DNA of 64,000 nt from Peronospora farinosa (taxonomy: Eukaryota; Oomycota; Peronosporomycetes; Peronosporales; Peronosporaceae). Below, piece after piece: positions 1-9,600 of the stretch. Numbering within the stretch: position 1 is the first letter of the stretch; every line of letters starts with the position of its first letter. The position numbers and the translations under genes are program-made. The notes under the pieces were generated by a model. The model ran no database searches. It was not told the origin of the DNA and saw only the letters and a list, made by a program, of their open reading frames with translations. The stretch spans positions 1-64,000 of the forward strand of contig CANTFK010000809.1 of NCBI GenBank assembly GCA_947646735.1. Direction: 5' to 3'.

Positions 1-571
1 TCGGCGCCCATGAAGAAGCGTGTCGAGAAACATTACAGGGTTCGCTGGTTGGTATATTCCCCGGCGGACGATACATGGGAGCCATCGAGTACGCTGTCCC
101 AAGGGTATACCAGACGTGGGAGAGGATTATGAGTCGCGTAGAAAGACAGTGATCGCGACCGACGCTGCCGGTTCCATCCCCGATCTCGCGAGCCGTAATG
201 CTCGCGAGCAACGAAACCGCTACGACCTCCCGAGCGACTCCGAGACCGAGACCTATTACGAGGCTCGGGAGCATACGGATGATACGGTTGACGATCTCGG
301 CTACGTGAATGCCGTCGTCGATCGTAAGGACGCGCTCTCACTCTCCGTATCTCGGACACCTGGAGCCCCGAAAGGCTTCTCTCATAACGGGCAATCCATG
401 GACGAAAATGATCGGGCATGCCTCGCGCACACACCAAGTCGTCCCATTCCTGCCGGACCGGTCGCGATCTGCCCACGTTGCACGTTGGACATTCCTCACG
501 AATGTGGACGTAACAAAGGTGATACTCGTCACAAGTCATACGACAGATGCGCCGGTGCAGGTCGCCAATAG
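1..571 (+). pseudogene. Gypsy pol C-terminus with chromodomain, frameshifted
   Basis: Frame 1 begins in a chromodomain (RVEKHYRVRWLVYS, then DDTWEPSS), the same module found at about 45000-45075 in element B. A frameshift near 105 moves the reading frame to frame 2 (GIPDVGEDYES), matching DVPDVVLSYEA in element B. Frame 2 then runs to a stop at 569-571 through a hydrophilic, low-complexity tail. In chromoviruses such a domain is thought to steer integration to particular chromatin. The frameshift marks this copy as decayed. Confidence 0.75.
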
Positions 572-814
572 CGTGTCTATCACGCGTTCCCTCGCGAACA
601 TCTAACCAGGACGTGAAGGACGTTCCTTCACGTCGGCTCGCGTTCCAGCACCTGATGAAGGCACACCAAGACCTCTGCAACGCATCGTCGGTATATGCTT
701 TGTTCGTCGCACTGTACGGTATCGCGTGAAAAGGTCCTTCATGACCTCCAGTGGCTCGGGTTCGACAACACCTTCAAGACCATACAAGCGCCACGCTTTC
801 AAGTCCCCATCCAT
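33..814 (-). pseudogene. Antisense ORF of element B2 (zinc-finger/SR-rich protein, frameshifted)
   Basis: Two minus-strand frames (814-602 and 680-33) together give a protein antisense to the pol tail. The first holds WRLYGLEG followed by VMKDLFTRYR. The second holds MQRSWCAFIRCWN, a CPTC motif, EWDD and WIARYERSL, then an Arg/Ser-dipeptide-rich stretch. The same blocks occur in the same order in the antisense ORF of element B (45896-44579). The frame break lies between the two blocks here, but at a different place in B, so the ancestral ORF was probably continuous. The function is unknown; CxxC plus EW-x-x-H/C-like spacing hints at a zinc finger. Confidence 0.55.
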
Positions 815-1014
815 GACCTGCGGCGTCTGCTCTCTACGGATTGTCGCTTGGTGTTCCAGTTCTGGTGGTCAGAGACATTGTTTCGTGGACGCCTAGGGTC
901 CATGCTGACAGTTAAGTCTAACTGAGCAGGTTCGGAGTTACACCGTTGGTCGAGAAGAAACTTTCTGCGATTCGCGCTTACGTTGAGGTAAGCGCAACTT
1001 AAAGAGGGGGGTGA

Positions 1015-1333
1015 TGTAATGGGGCAACCTATTACATGAGTAGTTAAAGGATTAATACATAATTACATAAATAGGCATAGGGCAGTATCCGATTAGCGGA
1101 TACTGCGCGTCATTTTATTATTGGTTTATTATTGGGGTGCCAGACCCAATAATTAGCCAATAATAAATTGACTTCCATATTGAGTGGTTCCCATGAGCTA
1201 GGGAACATATTCGCACTTACTGCGAATTAAAACTAAAATAAAAATAAAACAGAGTTATATTTACGAGTTAATTAAGAGCGCTTCCTCAACGCCCTTTTAG
1301 TGTAAGACGGTAACGGGTCCTTAGCCCGTTACA
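1015..1333 (+). repeat. 3' LTR of element B2 (319 bp)
   Basis: Starts TGTAATGGGG after the purine tract and ends CCCGTTACA, i.e. TG...CA. It aligns with the 342-bp LTR of element B through shared blocks (TTTATTATTGGTTTATTATTG, AAAATAAAAAT). Its stems form hairpins: TGTAAT/ATTACA (1015-1036), GCAGTATCCG/CGGATACTGC (1082-1106), GTTCCC/GGGAAC (1187-1206), ATTCGCA/TGCGAAT (1209-1227), GTAACGGG/CCCGTTAC (1310-1332). Confidence 0.85.
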
Positions 1334-1406
1334 TTTTGGAATCTCAGGGACTATGCTATTCATTTGTTCGATTACTCTGAACTTAGGGGTAGCTTCAGAG
1401 TCCGCG

Positions 1407-1447
1407 ACAGTAGAGCATCCCGCCCCTACTGCGCTCCCGCATTTCCC
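1407..1447 (-). promoter_or_regulatory. Candidate -1 ribosomal frameshift signal, element A2 gag/pol
   Basis: Minus strand: slippery heptamer G GGA AAT in the gag frame (1447-1441), an 8-nt spacer, then a 9-bp stem, GCAGTAGGG (1432-1424) pairing with CTCTACTGT (1415-1407), with G-U pairs. The gag stop TAG (1428-1426) lies inside the stem. The same signal is at 47157-47197 in element A, where the -1 frame runs on into the protease. In A2 the pol part is cut off by B2. Confidence 0.6.
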
Positions 1448-2505
1448 GACCCATCTTGGGCAGGTGACGAACCCGTGCGACGTGCACGGTTTTTCGCACC
1501 TCCCTTTGGGTAGGGAGACTTTTTGATGGCTGCCTCAGCACCAACATCAAGTTTGGCATAGCAGCGAGCCATCATATGGCCTCGCTTGCCGCACTTGTAG
1601 CAGATCACATCTGCATTGCCTAACTCCATAGGAGTGGCATCAGACTTCTCGGACGACGGCCTGTAATAGGCTGTCGCCGAGGCGCTGTTGTAGGATTGCT
1701 CCTTAACTAAGGCAATATCAATTGCCTCTTCCATCGTCGCTGGCACCTTTCTGAAAAGGGCCTGACGCGATGGGCCGTGCCTAAGTCCATTCATGAACGT
1801 GGCCACCTTGATACGTTCTGGTATCGGTTCCCCATTGATGAACGCCGACAGCGAACGCATCTCCTGCACAAATTCTTGCAGAGAGCGTTTCGCCTGTCGT
1901 GCTCCAAAGAAGCGCTCCATAAGCAACACTTCGTTGTTAGGCGGCTGATACATGGCGCGAATCTTTGCCTTAAAGATCGCCCATGATGGAAATGCATCAG
2001 CATTAGCCATCAGCGCAGAGTATGCCCACTCTGACGCTTTGCCACGCAATTTAGACATGGCATACGACACCATTCTGGTGTCGTCTTCGATGAGCTGCGC
2101 CACTCCACATTGCTCAACTGCTAATAGCCAGTGAACAATCGTGTGAGGGCTAGTTCCATCGAACTTCGGAGGGTCAATCCGAATGGGCCTCGGTTGAGTA
2201 GGCCGGGCAGAGAGTGTCTCAACAGTTCTGTTGAGCGCCTCATTACGTGCCTGCTCAAGCCTAAGCTCATCCTGAGTCTTAGTGATGGACTCAGCGGTGG
2301 CTTGGCTGTTTACCTCGGACGCGTTGCTACGCTGTCCGAGCACAAACGCCTCAAATTGCTCCAACTGAGCCACATGTTGCTCAGGAGGACATTGCAAGAG
2401 ATTGACCAGGTCTTGTTCACCAAGTCCCTGCGCCATATGCTCTGCCAACTCCCTATGATGCTGGGAGAGGTGAGGAAATTCACTCCAGTCCATATTAAGA
2501 CCCAT
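1426..2505 (-). CDS. gag: Gypsy family-A Gag, full length
   Basis: A 359-residue structural Gag polyprotein, presumed to form the particle shell and bind element RNA. It shows a Gag core (ISPRTIVHWLL-like region; WAIFKAKIRAMYQPPN and RSLQEFVQEMRSLS are typical retrotrans_gag features) and a CCHC zinc knuckle CYKCGKRGHMMARC near residue 305, followed by a basic tail. The start is the only ATG-led frame close to the LTR (58 bp inside it). The stop lies in the stem of the candidate frameshift signal, so Pol would be made by -1 slippage. The frame is intact. Element A (47176-47737) has the same protein without its N-terminal half. Confidence 0.9.
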   Translation of the reverse strand: MGLNMDWSEFPHLSQHHRELAEHMAQGLGEQDLVNLLQCPPEQHVAQLEQFEAFVLGQRSNASEVNSQATAESITKTQDELRLEQARNEALNRTVETLSARPTQPRPIRIDPPKFDGTSPHTIVHWLLAVEQCGVAQLIEDDTRMVSYAMSKLRGKASEWAYSALMANADAFPSWAIFKAKIRAMYQPPNNEVLLMERFFGARQAKRSLQEFVQEMRSLSAFINGEPIPERIKVATFMNGLRHGPSRQALFRKVPATMEEAIDIALVKEQSYNSASATAYYRPSSEKSDATPMELGNADVICYKCGKRGHMMARCYAKLDVGAEAAIKKSPYPKGGAKNRARRTGSSPAQDGSGNAGAQ

Positions 2506-2543
2506 TTAACAACACGCACGGTCAGAGAGACGGGTCGTGGGAA

Positions 2544-2561
2544 GGACTACTCGTGCTACCA
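2544..2561 (-). other. Primer-binding site of element A2
   Basis: Two bases inside the 5' LTR the minus strand reads TGGTAGCACGAGTAGTCC. Element B has TGGTAGCACTTTGTAGTCC two bases after its LTR. The first eight bases match what the 3' end of many eukaryotic initiator tRNA-Met sequences would give (TGGTAGCA), but the match then stops, so the primer tRNA is not settled. Confidence 0.55.
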
Positions 2562-2563
2562 AG

Positions 2564-3161
2564 TGTAGGCGGGCACTTCTACGAAGTTGCCTCGTACAAC
2601 TAGCACACACCTTGTGCACAAGCGAGGAAGCGGTTATACCGTCTTACCTTCGCGCGCGAGGGTGGTTGTGTGGTGGTCGACTGCTTAAGCAGTCGACCCA
2701 CCAGTTGCCTCTCGCTTAAGCGAGAGTGCAACGAACAACTAATACGTGTCCTACTTACGTCACGCAGAAGCTTACTCAGCTTCTCGTGCGCAGTAGACAG
2801 TGTGTAGTAAACGTCAAGACTGAGTTATATTGAATGAATTGTAATTAAACATAACTTAACTACTGATTGGCTATATATGTATATAGATCGGATACGCGAC
2901 TCTTTAGAAGCATATCCTGACGCATGAGCTTATATGTAGATTTAAGCTCTCTAATGACGTCCTTCTGGGACGTCGCGATGCCTAGCTTTAACTAGCGTCA
3001 TCCCTTCCCATGTGAATCCATCAATGGATATCACGTTCACGAGGGTGGATCACATTTGTGTATCTCACCCAAGTGACAGGTCAAAAGTAATCATGGATAC
3101 TTTTAGACCTTACATTAAGTATATTACTTAATGTTTACGTGTAACTAGATGCCCTGTTACA
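2564..3161 (-). repeat. 5' LTR of element A2 (598 bp)
   Basis: On plus it runs TGTAGGCGGG...CCCTGTTACA, clearly homologous to 32938-33541 and 47750-48347 with scattered substitutions. It is made of consecutive short hairpins, some with paired changes relative to element A. For example AGAAGC/GCTTCT stands here where A has AGAAGT/ACTTCT, and GAGCTTA/TAAGCTC where A has GATCTTA/TAAGATC. Confidence 0.9.
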
Positions 3162-3197
3162 AAGCAAGCAACTATAAGGAAATACAACGACAAAATT

Positions 3198-3292
3198 ATC
3201 TCACAAGATATTCTTGTCCAATATCATCTTGCAAGATAATCTTGTCCAGCAAGATAATCTTGTCCAGCAAGACAATCTTGTCGAATAATATC
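3198..3292. repeat. Short tandem repeat of near-palindromic units
   Basis: A unit close to AGCAAGATAATCTTGTCC repeats about three times in tandem (3223-3281), preceded and followed by diverged copies. Each unit contains the near-palindrome CAAGATAATCTTG. It lies between the A2 LTR and the CLC stop codon. The rest of 3162-3504 shows no gene. Confidence 0.6.
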
Positions 3293-3504
3293 CGCTAAGA
3301 TAATATTTACATTGACATCTGCCAATGTTATGTTACGAGCTCACCCCGTTACGTTAATGCAGTATTCTATCGACGTCTTTATTCGGGGTGCAACACATTC
3401 TGACCAATCAGAGTATTAACAAATTTGGGGAAGGGATGATTAGCGTCTCCCTTTTTATATAATAAGCCTTGATAGCTAAGCCTTCGATAAATGATAAACC
3501 TTTT

Positions 3505-6150
3505 CTAGTTTATGGCACTATTTGACTGGAAGCAAAAGTTCTTGAGAATGCGTAGCAGTCCTGGCATCTGATATGGTGTCGTGGTACCAAGGAACGTCAT
3601 CATACGCTCGAGGCTAATGACACCCATGAGTCTTCCTGATCGTGCAACGAAGACATTGTTGAGCTTGAGCATACGAAAGAGCATATCCACACGACGCATC
3701 GGCGTCATTTCCATCAACTGGAATGGCGATGGATCGACTAGCACTGTCAACTTGGACGGAACACACACCTCATTTGTGACCCAATTTATGACCTTTCCAC
3801 CACGTATAAAGGCAAAATGAATTGGAGACTGAAGCCACTGCAAAGGTAGTTCACCAAGACCATCCTCCGCTTCGTCATCATCGAACTCATCGCTACCATC
3901 ACCGCGAGACGTCGAGTCCATGGCTCCATATGATTTTTGAATCACCGAACATGGAGCGCAGCAGCCCGAGTCGTAGTCAATCGCCGTTATAATGTTAGGA
4001 GTGGTCGACTGAGGCGTGGTTGGGAAAAGTAGCGAAGTTGTAGCTGTCGCTACGGCTTCCACATGTAACGGTTTCCTCAAGTCTACAGGCGCCAACGGAA
4101 TATGGCGTTGGCAACGCGACACAGCGTAGGCTAGCCGGGAACGCGTAACTGTAGCCAACAGGAAGCGGTTCTCGAGCGAGTCTACAATGGGAAACACAGG
4201 TTCCATGTCGGAGCGCTCGAGCAGTGCCAACGCGTCTTCATACGTTGAGTCAGCACTAAGTACTCCCATCTCAGCCACGTCCTTCATCACCTCCCAGGCC
4301 GGAATGTCATAAGCAGCTTTTGGTAGCTTCTTTAGTCGAGGCAGGTTACTCGTCACGATGAGGATATCGTAAACGTTATCGGTAAACCTCTTGGCCACAA
4401 AATATGCTGTTAGTATCGCCACAGACACAGGTAGGTTGAGGCCGTCGGTATGTGAAATCTCCATGATAATAACAGCGGTAGACACAGCATGTGTCACACC
4501 TGAAGAGAAAGCCCCGGCGCCAATAATTGCAAACTCGAAAGGCTCATAGTTGGTGCTTATGAGATCGAAGGCACGTACGGCTTCACCAACAAGTCGGCCA
4601 AAAATGCCACCGATGACGAAAGTAGGGGTGAACAACCCAGCCGGCACAGGTAGGACAATACTTACAAGCGTCAGTACATACTTGAGCGGAAGAAATGTCA
4701 GCAACGATCTCGAAAGCAGCAAACTGGCCTCTTTAGTACTTTCTTGAGTACGGTCATCGGCAAAGATCTGCTTGTCTTTTGAGAAAAGCGCGTCAAGAAT
4801 GCGACGAGGGGAGCCGTGCCGCAGAAACCACGCACTGTCTCCGAAAAACTCGAGCCAACACGAAAGCAAAGTTACAGCTAACACAAGTCCCACCCGCTTT
4901 CCAAGAGCATTCCACCAAGTTAAACGAAGTGAATTTGACGCCGAGGGCTGGAAAAAGCAGTCCCGGGCACGCACCAATATGGACAAGGAGTGGTTGAAAA
5001 GGGCGCCTCCAAGGCCGCAAAATATACCCATGAGCGCAAAAACGCAGAGGTCAGTAAAAGCGGGCCCGCCGCTTCCATTTCCAGCATCAGTACCCAAAGA
5101 AATTCCCATGCTTCGGTTGCCGAAAAGTCCATACCGTGTGTTGGCAGAACCGAAGTTTACCAGTAACGCGCCTACGATGGCTGCGAAAAATGAACGAGGC
5201 AGTGTCCGGACATAATAAAAGTGCGACGTCACCTCTACCCCAAAAAGCACGCCTCCAAAAGGGGAGCCGAACGTAGCAGAAACTCCAGCAGCACACGCAC
5301 ATGCCAGCATCTCCAAGCGCTTTGTGTCATCATCGCGAATGCGACGGAATGGGCGCCAATTCATCAGCACACTGGCAAAGCCACATGAAATCATGATGAA
5401 TGGGCCCTCTTTACCGATTGATAGCCCTGCACCTAATGCAGCCATCAGTCCAACGATCTTGGTAGCTACGCAGCGGAAGGACAGGTAGGCACTGACATCG
5501 ATCCCCGAAATGGCCACTTTCATGAATGGTAGACCTGATCCTGCGGCTTGCGGACACACGGAATGAGTCAGAAGCGCTGAGAAGCCCCCAGCAAGGAGTG
5601 CTGACGCCGCAAACAGCCCAAAAGCTTGGCCGCCTACCCATTCATGGTACCGCGCGACCTCGACACTCCACATGTCCATGGCCAGCCCGACACTTCCTGC
5701 GAAGGTGCCAATGACAATCAGTAGCAACGGACTTTGCACCAGCACGAACAAGCCGTGCAACCCTCTTGGGTAGTCAGCTATATAGGTTGAATGCAGTCCG
5801 CCATTGAAAGCCAGTGCCTTCCTGTATGTCGGCTGTGCTTTTTCGGTGACCGACAACCGAGGTGAAGCTGTCGAAGGAACTACATTGGGGGTAACGTGCA
5901 GCTCCGGTAGAGTCTGTAATGGCTGGTAGTTGTGCCAATGGGAGGGAGACTCACGGTCCAAGAATGGGTTCATGATCCTCTCCATAACGCTGTTGGCTCG
6001 CCGCCAAGGCGACGAAATCCGCGGAGATGATGAGCGGCGGCGGTGTGCGACATTGCTCGAGAGAGTGGTCTGGTCAAATCTTTGTCGCTGGACTGATCCT
6101 GCCCTGACGGAGACCGACGAGGAGCGAAGCCGTCGATTATTGCTCGTCAT
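3505..6150 (-). CDS. CLC family voltage-gated chloride channel
   Basis: An 881-residue membrane protein with a Ser/Arg-rich cytosolic N-terminus (about 1-130), a CLC core (about 130-590) and C-terminal CBS-type regions (about 620-690 and 800-870). CLC signatures are present: GSGLP (about residue 202), GKEGP with the gating glutamate (about 244), and PAGLFTPTFVIGGIFGRL (about 500). The helix equivalent to the bacterial 'proton glutamate' region reads GVLFGVEVTS (about 303), with Val where exchangers have Glu. By family knowledge this favours a chloride channel over a chloride/proton antiporter. The single open frame needs no intron. It is transcribed divergently from the glucosyltransferase gene, with about 505 bp between start codons. 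The retrotransposon A2 sits downstream. Confidence 0.93.
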   Translation of the reverse strand: MTSNNRRLRSSSVSVRAGSVQRQRFDQTTLSSNVAHRRRSSSPRISSPWRRANSVMERIMNPFLDRESPSHWHNYQPLQTLPELHVTPNVVPSTASPRLSVTEKAQPTYRKALAFNGGLHSTYIADYPRGLHGLFVLVQSPLLLIVIGTFAGSVGLAMDMWSVEVARYHEWVGGQAFGLFAASALLAGGFSALLTHSVCPQAAGSGLPFMKVAISGIDVSAYLSFRCVATKIVGLMAALGAGLSIGKEGPFIMISCGFASVLMNWRPFRRIRDDDTKRLEMLACACAAGVSATFGSPFGGVLFGVEVTSHFYYVRTLPRSFFAAIVGALLVNFGSANTRYGLFGNRSMGISLGTDAGNGSGGPAFTDLCVFALMGIFCGLGGALFNHSLSILVRARDCFFQPSASNSLRLTWWNALGKRVGLVLAVTLLSCWLEFFGDSAWFLRHGSPRRILDALFSKDKQIFADDRTQESTKEASLLLSRSLLTFLPLKYVLTLVSIVLPVPAGLFTPTFVIGGIFGRLVGEAVRAFDLISTNYEPFEFAIIGAGAFSSGVTHAVSTAVIIMEISHTDGLNLPVSVAILTAYFVAKRFTDNVYDILIVTSNLPRLKKLPKAAYDIPAWEVMKDVAEMGVLSADSTYEDALALLERSDMEPVFPIVDSLENRFLLATVTRSRLAYAVSRCQRHIPLAPVDLRKPLHVEAVATATTSLLFPTTPQSTTPNIITAIDYDSGCCAPCSVIQKSYGAMDSTSRGDGSDEFDDDEAEDGLGELPLQWLQSPIHFAFIRGGKVINWVTNEVCVPSKLTVLVDPSPFQLMEMTPMRRVDMLFRMLKLNNVFVARSGRLMGVISLERMMTFLGTTTPYQMPGLLRILKNFCFQSNSAIN

Positions 6151-6655
6151 GCAAGGGGAAATATCGAATGAAAGTCGAAGCTACAGGAACAAGTACAACT
6201 AATAGAAGGGATCTCTTGCTAGATGCAAAATGCGACTCGCCAATCGTTTGAACGTTTAGCTGATTGGCTCGACCAATGAAAAGGCTTAGAAACAACACTT
6301 TAACTACCTCTTTAACGGAATAATCACTCTTATCGAGGGGACAATTCCTGTCCACGCTCGCAAAACGTTCTCAAGTCATGAAGCTAAATACGTAATTGAG
6401 CATTTACTACTGATACATACAAAGGCGAGTCTCCGTACTATGTAAATAAGTCCATACTATTGACGACGAGCAACGTGTCACAAGCTTAGCAATTTGTTTT
6501 GCAAAATGTCCAGATGTACCCATTCAAGCTTATTTATATATAAAAAGGAATGCTACAATTTATACGTTTTGAAAGTATGCACTATATATAAAACAGTACA
6601 ACATTATTATTTTATAAAGACTGTTGCCATAGAGATCCTTCCTTATCTCGGACGG
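6151..6655. promoter_or_regulatory. Shared divergent promoter region, CLC / glucosyltransferase
   Basis: AT-rich spacer between two outward-facing start codons. TATA-like stretches occur at about 6531-6546 (TTTATATATAAAAAGG) and 6583-6594 (TATATATAAAAC), upstream of the glucosyltransferase start. No mapped start site exists, so the assignment is tentative. Confidence 0.4.
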
Positions 6656-9600
6656 ATGAAGGAGGAGAATGAGGAAATGCATACGTCGAAGGAGGGAATG
6701 ATCCATCAGGTACAAGATGAAGAAGAGCAAGAGAGAAAGGCTTCGAAGCTGTCACATGCGGTAGAGCGAGAACAGAAAAGAAAGGTAAATATTGAGTACT
6801 GGCCACACCAGTGCGCACAAGAGTGATGGTCATGTTAGTTGAACCTCATACAAAATGATTTGTCTGTAGCGATGGAAAGAAGTAGTGACACAAGCTGTAC
6901 AACAAATGATGAAGGAAAAACACGAATGTATTGAAGAAAACAAGCTCATGTCGTTCGTAGATGTCGTGCAAGCGGCAGCTGCTTTTGACCGTGACGGCCG
7001 CATCCACATGAACTTTGAAGACGATGATGACAGTTACGATATCTCGGGGTTGCAAGAAAAGGCCAAGAAATGTAAAGACGTGTCCATGCGTGCCACACGC
7101 CAAAGCAGCCGAGCTGATTATGATGCACCTGTTATGACTATTTGCCTTATGATTGTTGGTACTCATGGAGACGTGCAGCCATTTGTTGCCATTGCCAAGA
7201 GACTTATTCTTGACGGACACCGTGTGCGTATAGCTACTCACGCAGTCTATCGTGACTTTGTTATGCATCACGATATCGAGTTTTATCCACTAGCAGGAGA
7301 CCCCAAGGAGCTTTCGGCCTACATGGTCAAGACAAGTGGCCATCTCATTCCTCTAAACATCGAAGCGATCCAGAAGGACGTACCTCGTAACATGCAGATG
7401 GTTGAGGAGATTTTATACTCAACGTGGCCAGCAGTGACCGAAGCAGACCCAGATGGCGGAGGCCCTGGCATTCCTGGCAAACCTTTTCGTGCACAAGCCA
7501 TCATCTCGAACCCTGTCACATACGGCCACATCCACGTTGCCGAACGACTGGGTGTACCGCTTCACATCATGTTTCCTCAGCCATGGGTGCCCACGACAGC
7601 GTTTCCACATCCGCTGTCGAATATGCCGTACACCGGAAAGCCTAAAAAGATCAACTATCTGTCGTACAAGATGGTCGACCTACTCATGTGGCAGGCAACC
7701 GAAGGTATGATCAACGCATTCCGTAGGGATAAGCTAGATCTGCGCAAAATTCGCAAGGGAGACGGCGGTCGCGATATTTTACTAGACCTCGCCATCCCTC
7801 ATGCTTTTATGTGGAGTCCACATATCGTGCCAAAACCAAGCGACTGGGGCGACATCTATGATGTCATCGGAACAGTCTTGTTGGAAGGACCAAGTTCCGC
7901 GTACAAACCTACATCAGAACTTGAATCGTTCCTCGGTAAGGATGCGGGACCAATTTTTGTGGGTTTTGGATCAATGGTCATCCAAAACCCAGTGGACGTT
8001 ACAACGATGATCATCGAAGCTGCAGCTCGAGCAAAAGTTCGGGTGCTGATTCAATCAAGTTGGAGCGATATGGCAGGAAATCTCACGATCCCAGACAACA
8101 TTTTTTTTCTTGGCAGTTGTCCACACGACTGGCTTATGCCGCGTGTGTCAGCGGTGGTGCACCACGGCGGGGCAGGTACTACGGCGGCGGGCTTGCTCGC
8201 TGGCAAACCCACTTTTATCGTACCTTTTTTCGGAGACCAGCCGTTTTGGGGTCGTGCCGTCTTTGACGCTGGTGTTGGTGTGAATCCTTGTCTAATGTCC
8301 CAACTGACAACAGAGAAATTACAGGCTGCATTTGAGGCACTAGAGAGCCCACAACTTCGTGCGCGCGCAAGTGCAATGCGGGACCTCATGCAACAAGAGG
8401 ACGGCGCAGGTGAAGCTGTGCGATGCTTCTACCGCAACTTGCCTTTGCACCACATGCGGTGTGATTTGGACTGTGGGCGAGCTGCAACGATGTGGAGCCA
8501 GAAGAATAAAATTCGCTTGTGTGACGAGTGCGAATTTGTAGTGACTTCCCGTCCTGAAAATTCTCCGACGGATATTGTGGAGTACAATTACGTCGATTAC
8601 TCGCCGCGCGGCCCAGAGAATGTTATTGAGGGTGCTTTTTCTGGTGTGGGTGCGCTTGCTCACGTGTTTGGATCAGGCTTTAAGGATATCATTGTCAAGC
8701 CAGCGCAAGGTTATCGCGAAGAGGGAGCAAAGGGCGCTGTGATTGGGCTCGTAAAAGGGTTGGGTGGGATCGTAATCAGCCCGTTTGTAGGCACGTTAGT
8801 GTTTGCCGACCACCTTGCAACCGGGGCTTATAACAACGTTCGAGCAGATGACGACAATAGGGGTTCACTGATTTCAGACAACAAAAAGTTGATGAGTGCG
8901 TTGGGCTTCAAAACCCGCAACAATATTCACAACGGTTCAATGAGTGCAGATGAAGTGGTCGATACAAATGATCAGTTATCGACACAGATCTCTATTCAAC
9001 TTACACCGGACGAGAAAATTAAGCTAGAAGAAAGGTTCCACGCGCTTGTGAGGGAGCGCACATTACGCAAGGAGGATTCGTTCAAGTTGGCGAAGAATAG
9101 CTCATCGATCTTAGTTTCATCAAAGAGCACGCGTGATGATGCAGCTGTTGCTTCGAATGTGGATGGATCGCCTTTTAACGGTAGTGACTCGCTCAAAACT
9201 ACATTTGGTAATGATGGGAAGGTTGGCGAGGCACTTCATCAGGTTGAAGTACGAGAACTAGCAGCTGAGGCGTACAGAGATGAAGAAACGCAAACGAATC
9301 ACATGGAGAGTCTGAACAGCAAGCCGTTGCCAAAGATGCATATTTGCATGATGACAACAGGTAGCTGGGAAGAAAGTGTCCAACAGTATGTTGCGATTGG
9401 ATTGCGGCTCAAAGCGGATGGTCACTGTGTGCGTATCGCGACGAACAGCGGCCACCGGGATCGTATTGTCAGTGCTGGTCTCGGTTTCTATCCACTTGGA
9501 GGAAGCTCTATCACGACCGGCAACTTTCTGCAATACTTGTACCAGCGGACTCAGGACGAACCACGTCATAAATCCCGACTGCTCAATTTAGCTCACGCGA

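Larger units (their letters stand above)
1..1333 (+). mobile_element. Gypsy element B2, 3' part (cut by window start)
   Basis: This is the 3' end of a Ty3/Gypsy element in plus orientation: the end of pol with a chromodomain, a polypurine tract (about 1001-1014) and a 3' LTR (1015-1333). The LTR and PPT match those of element B (38557-46251) in layout and partly in sequence, so the two belong to one family. It is inserted in the minus-strand element A2: the bases right of 1333 rejoin the family-A gag/protease junction seen again near 47090. The 5' part lies outside the window, so the target duplication cannot be checked (right flank TTTTG). Confidence 0.85.
1334..3161 (-). mobile_element. Gypsy element A2, 5' part (interrupted by B2)
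   Basis: On the minus strand this reads 5' LTR (3161-2564), primer-binding site, full gag, and the gag/pol junction, where element B2 has inserted. It is the same family as element A (32938-48347). The LTR and gag are closely similar, but this copy keeps the complete N-terminal half of gag that A has lost. Its outer LTR edge lies about 340 bp from the stop codon of the neighbouring CLC gene. Confidence 0.88.
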
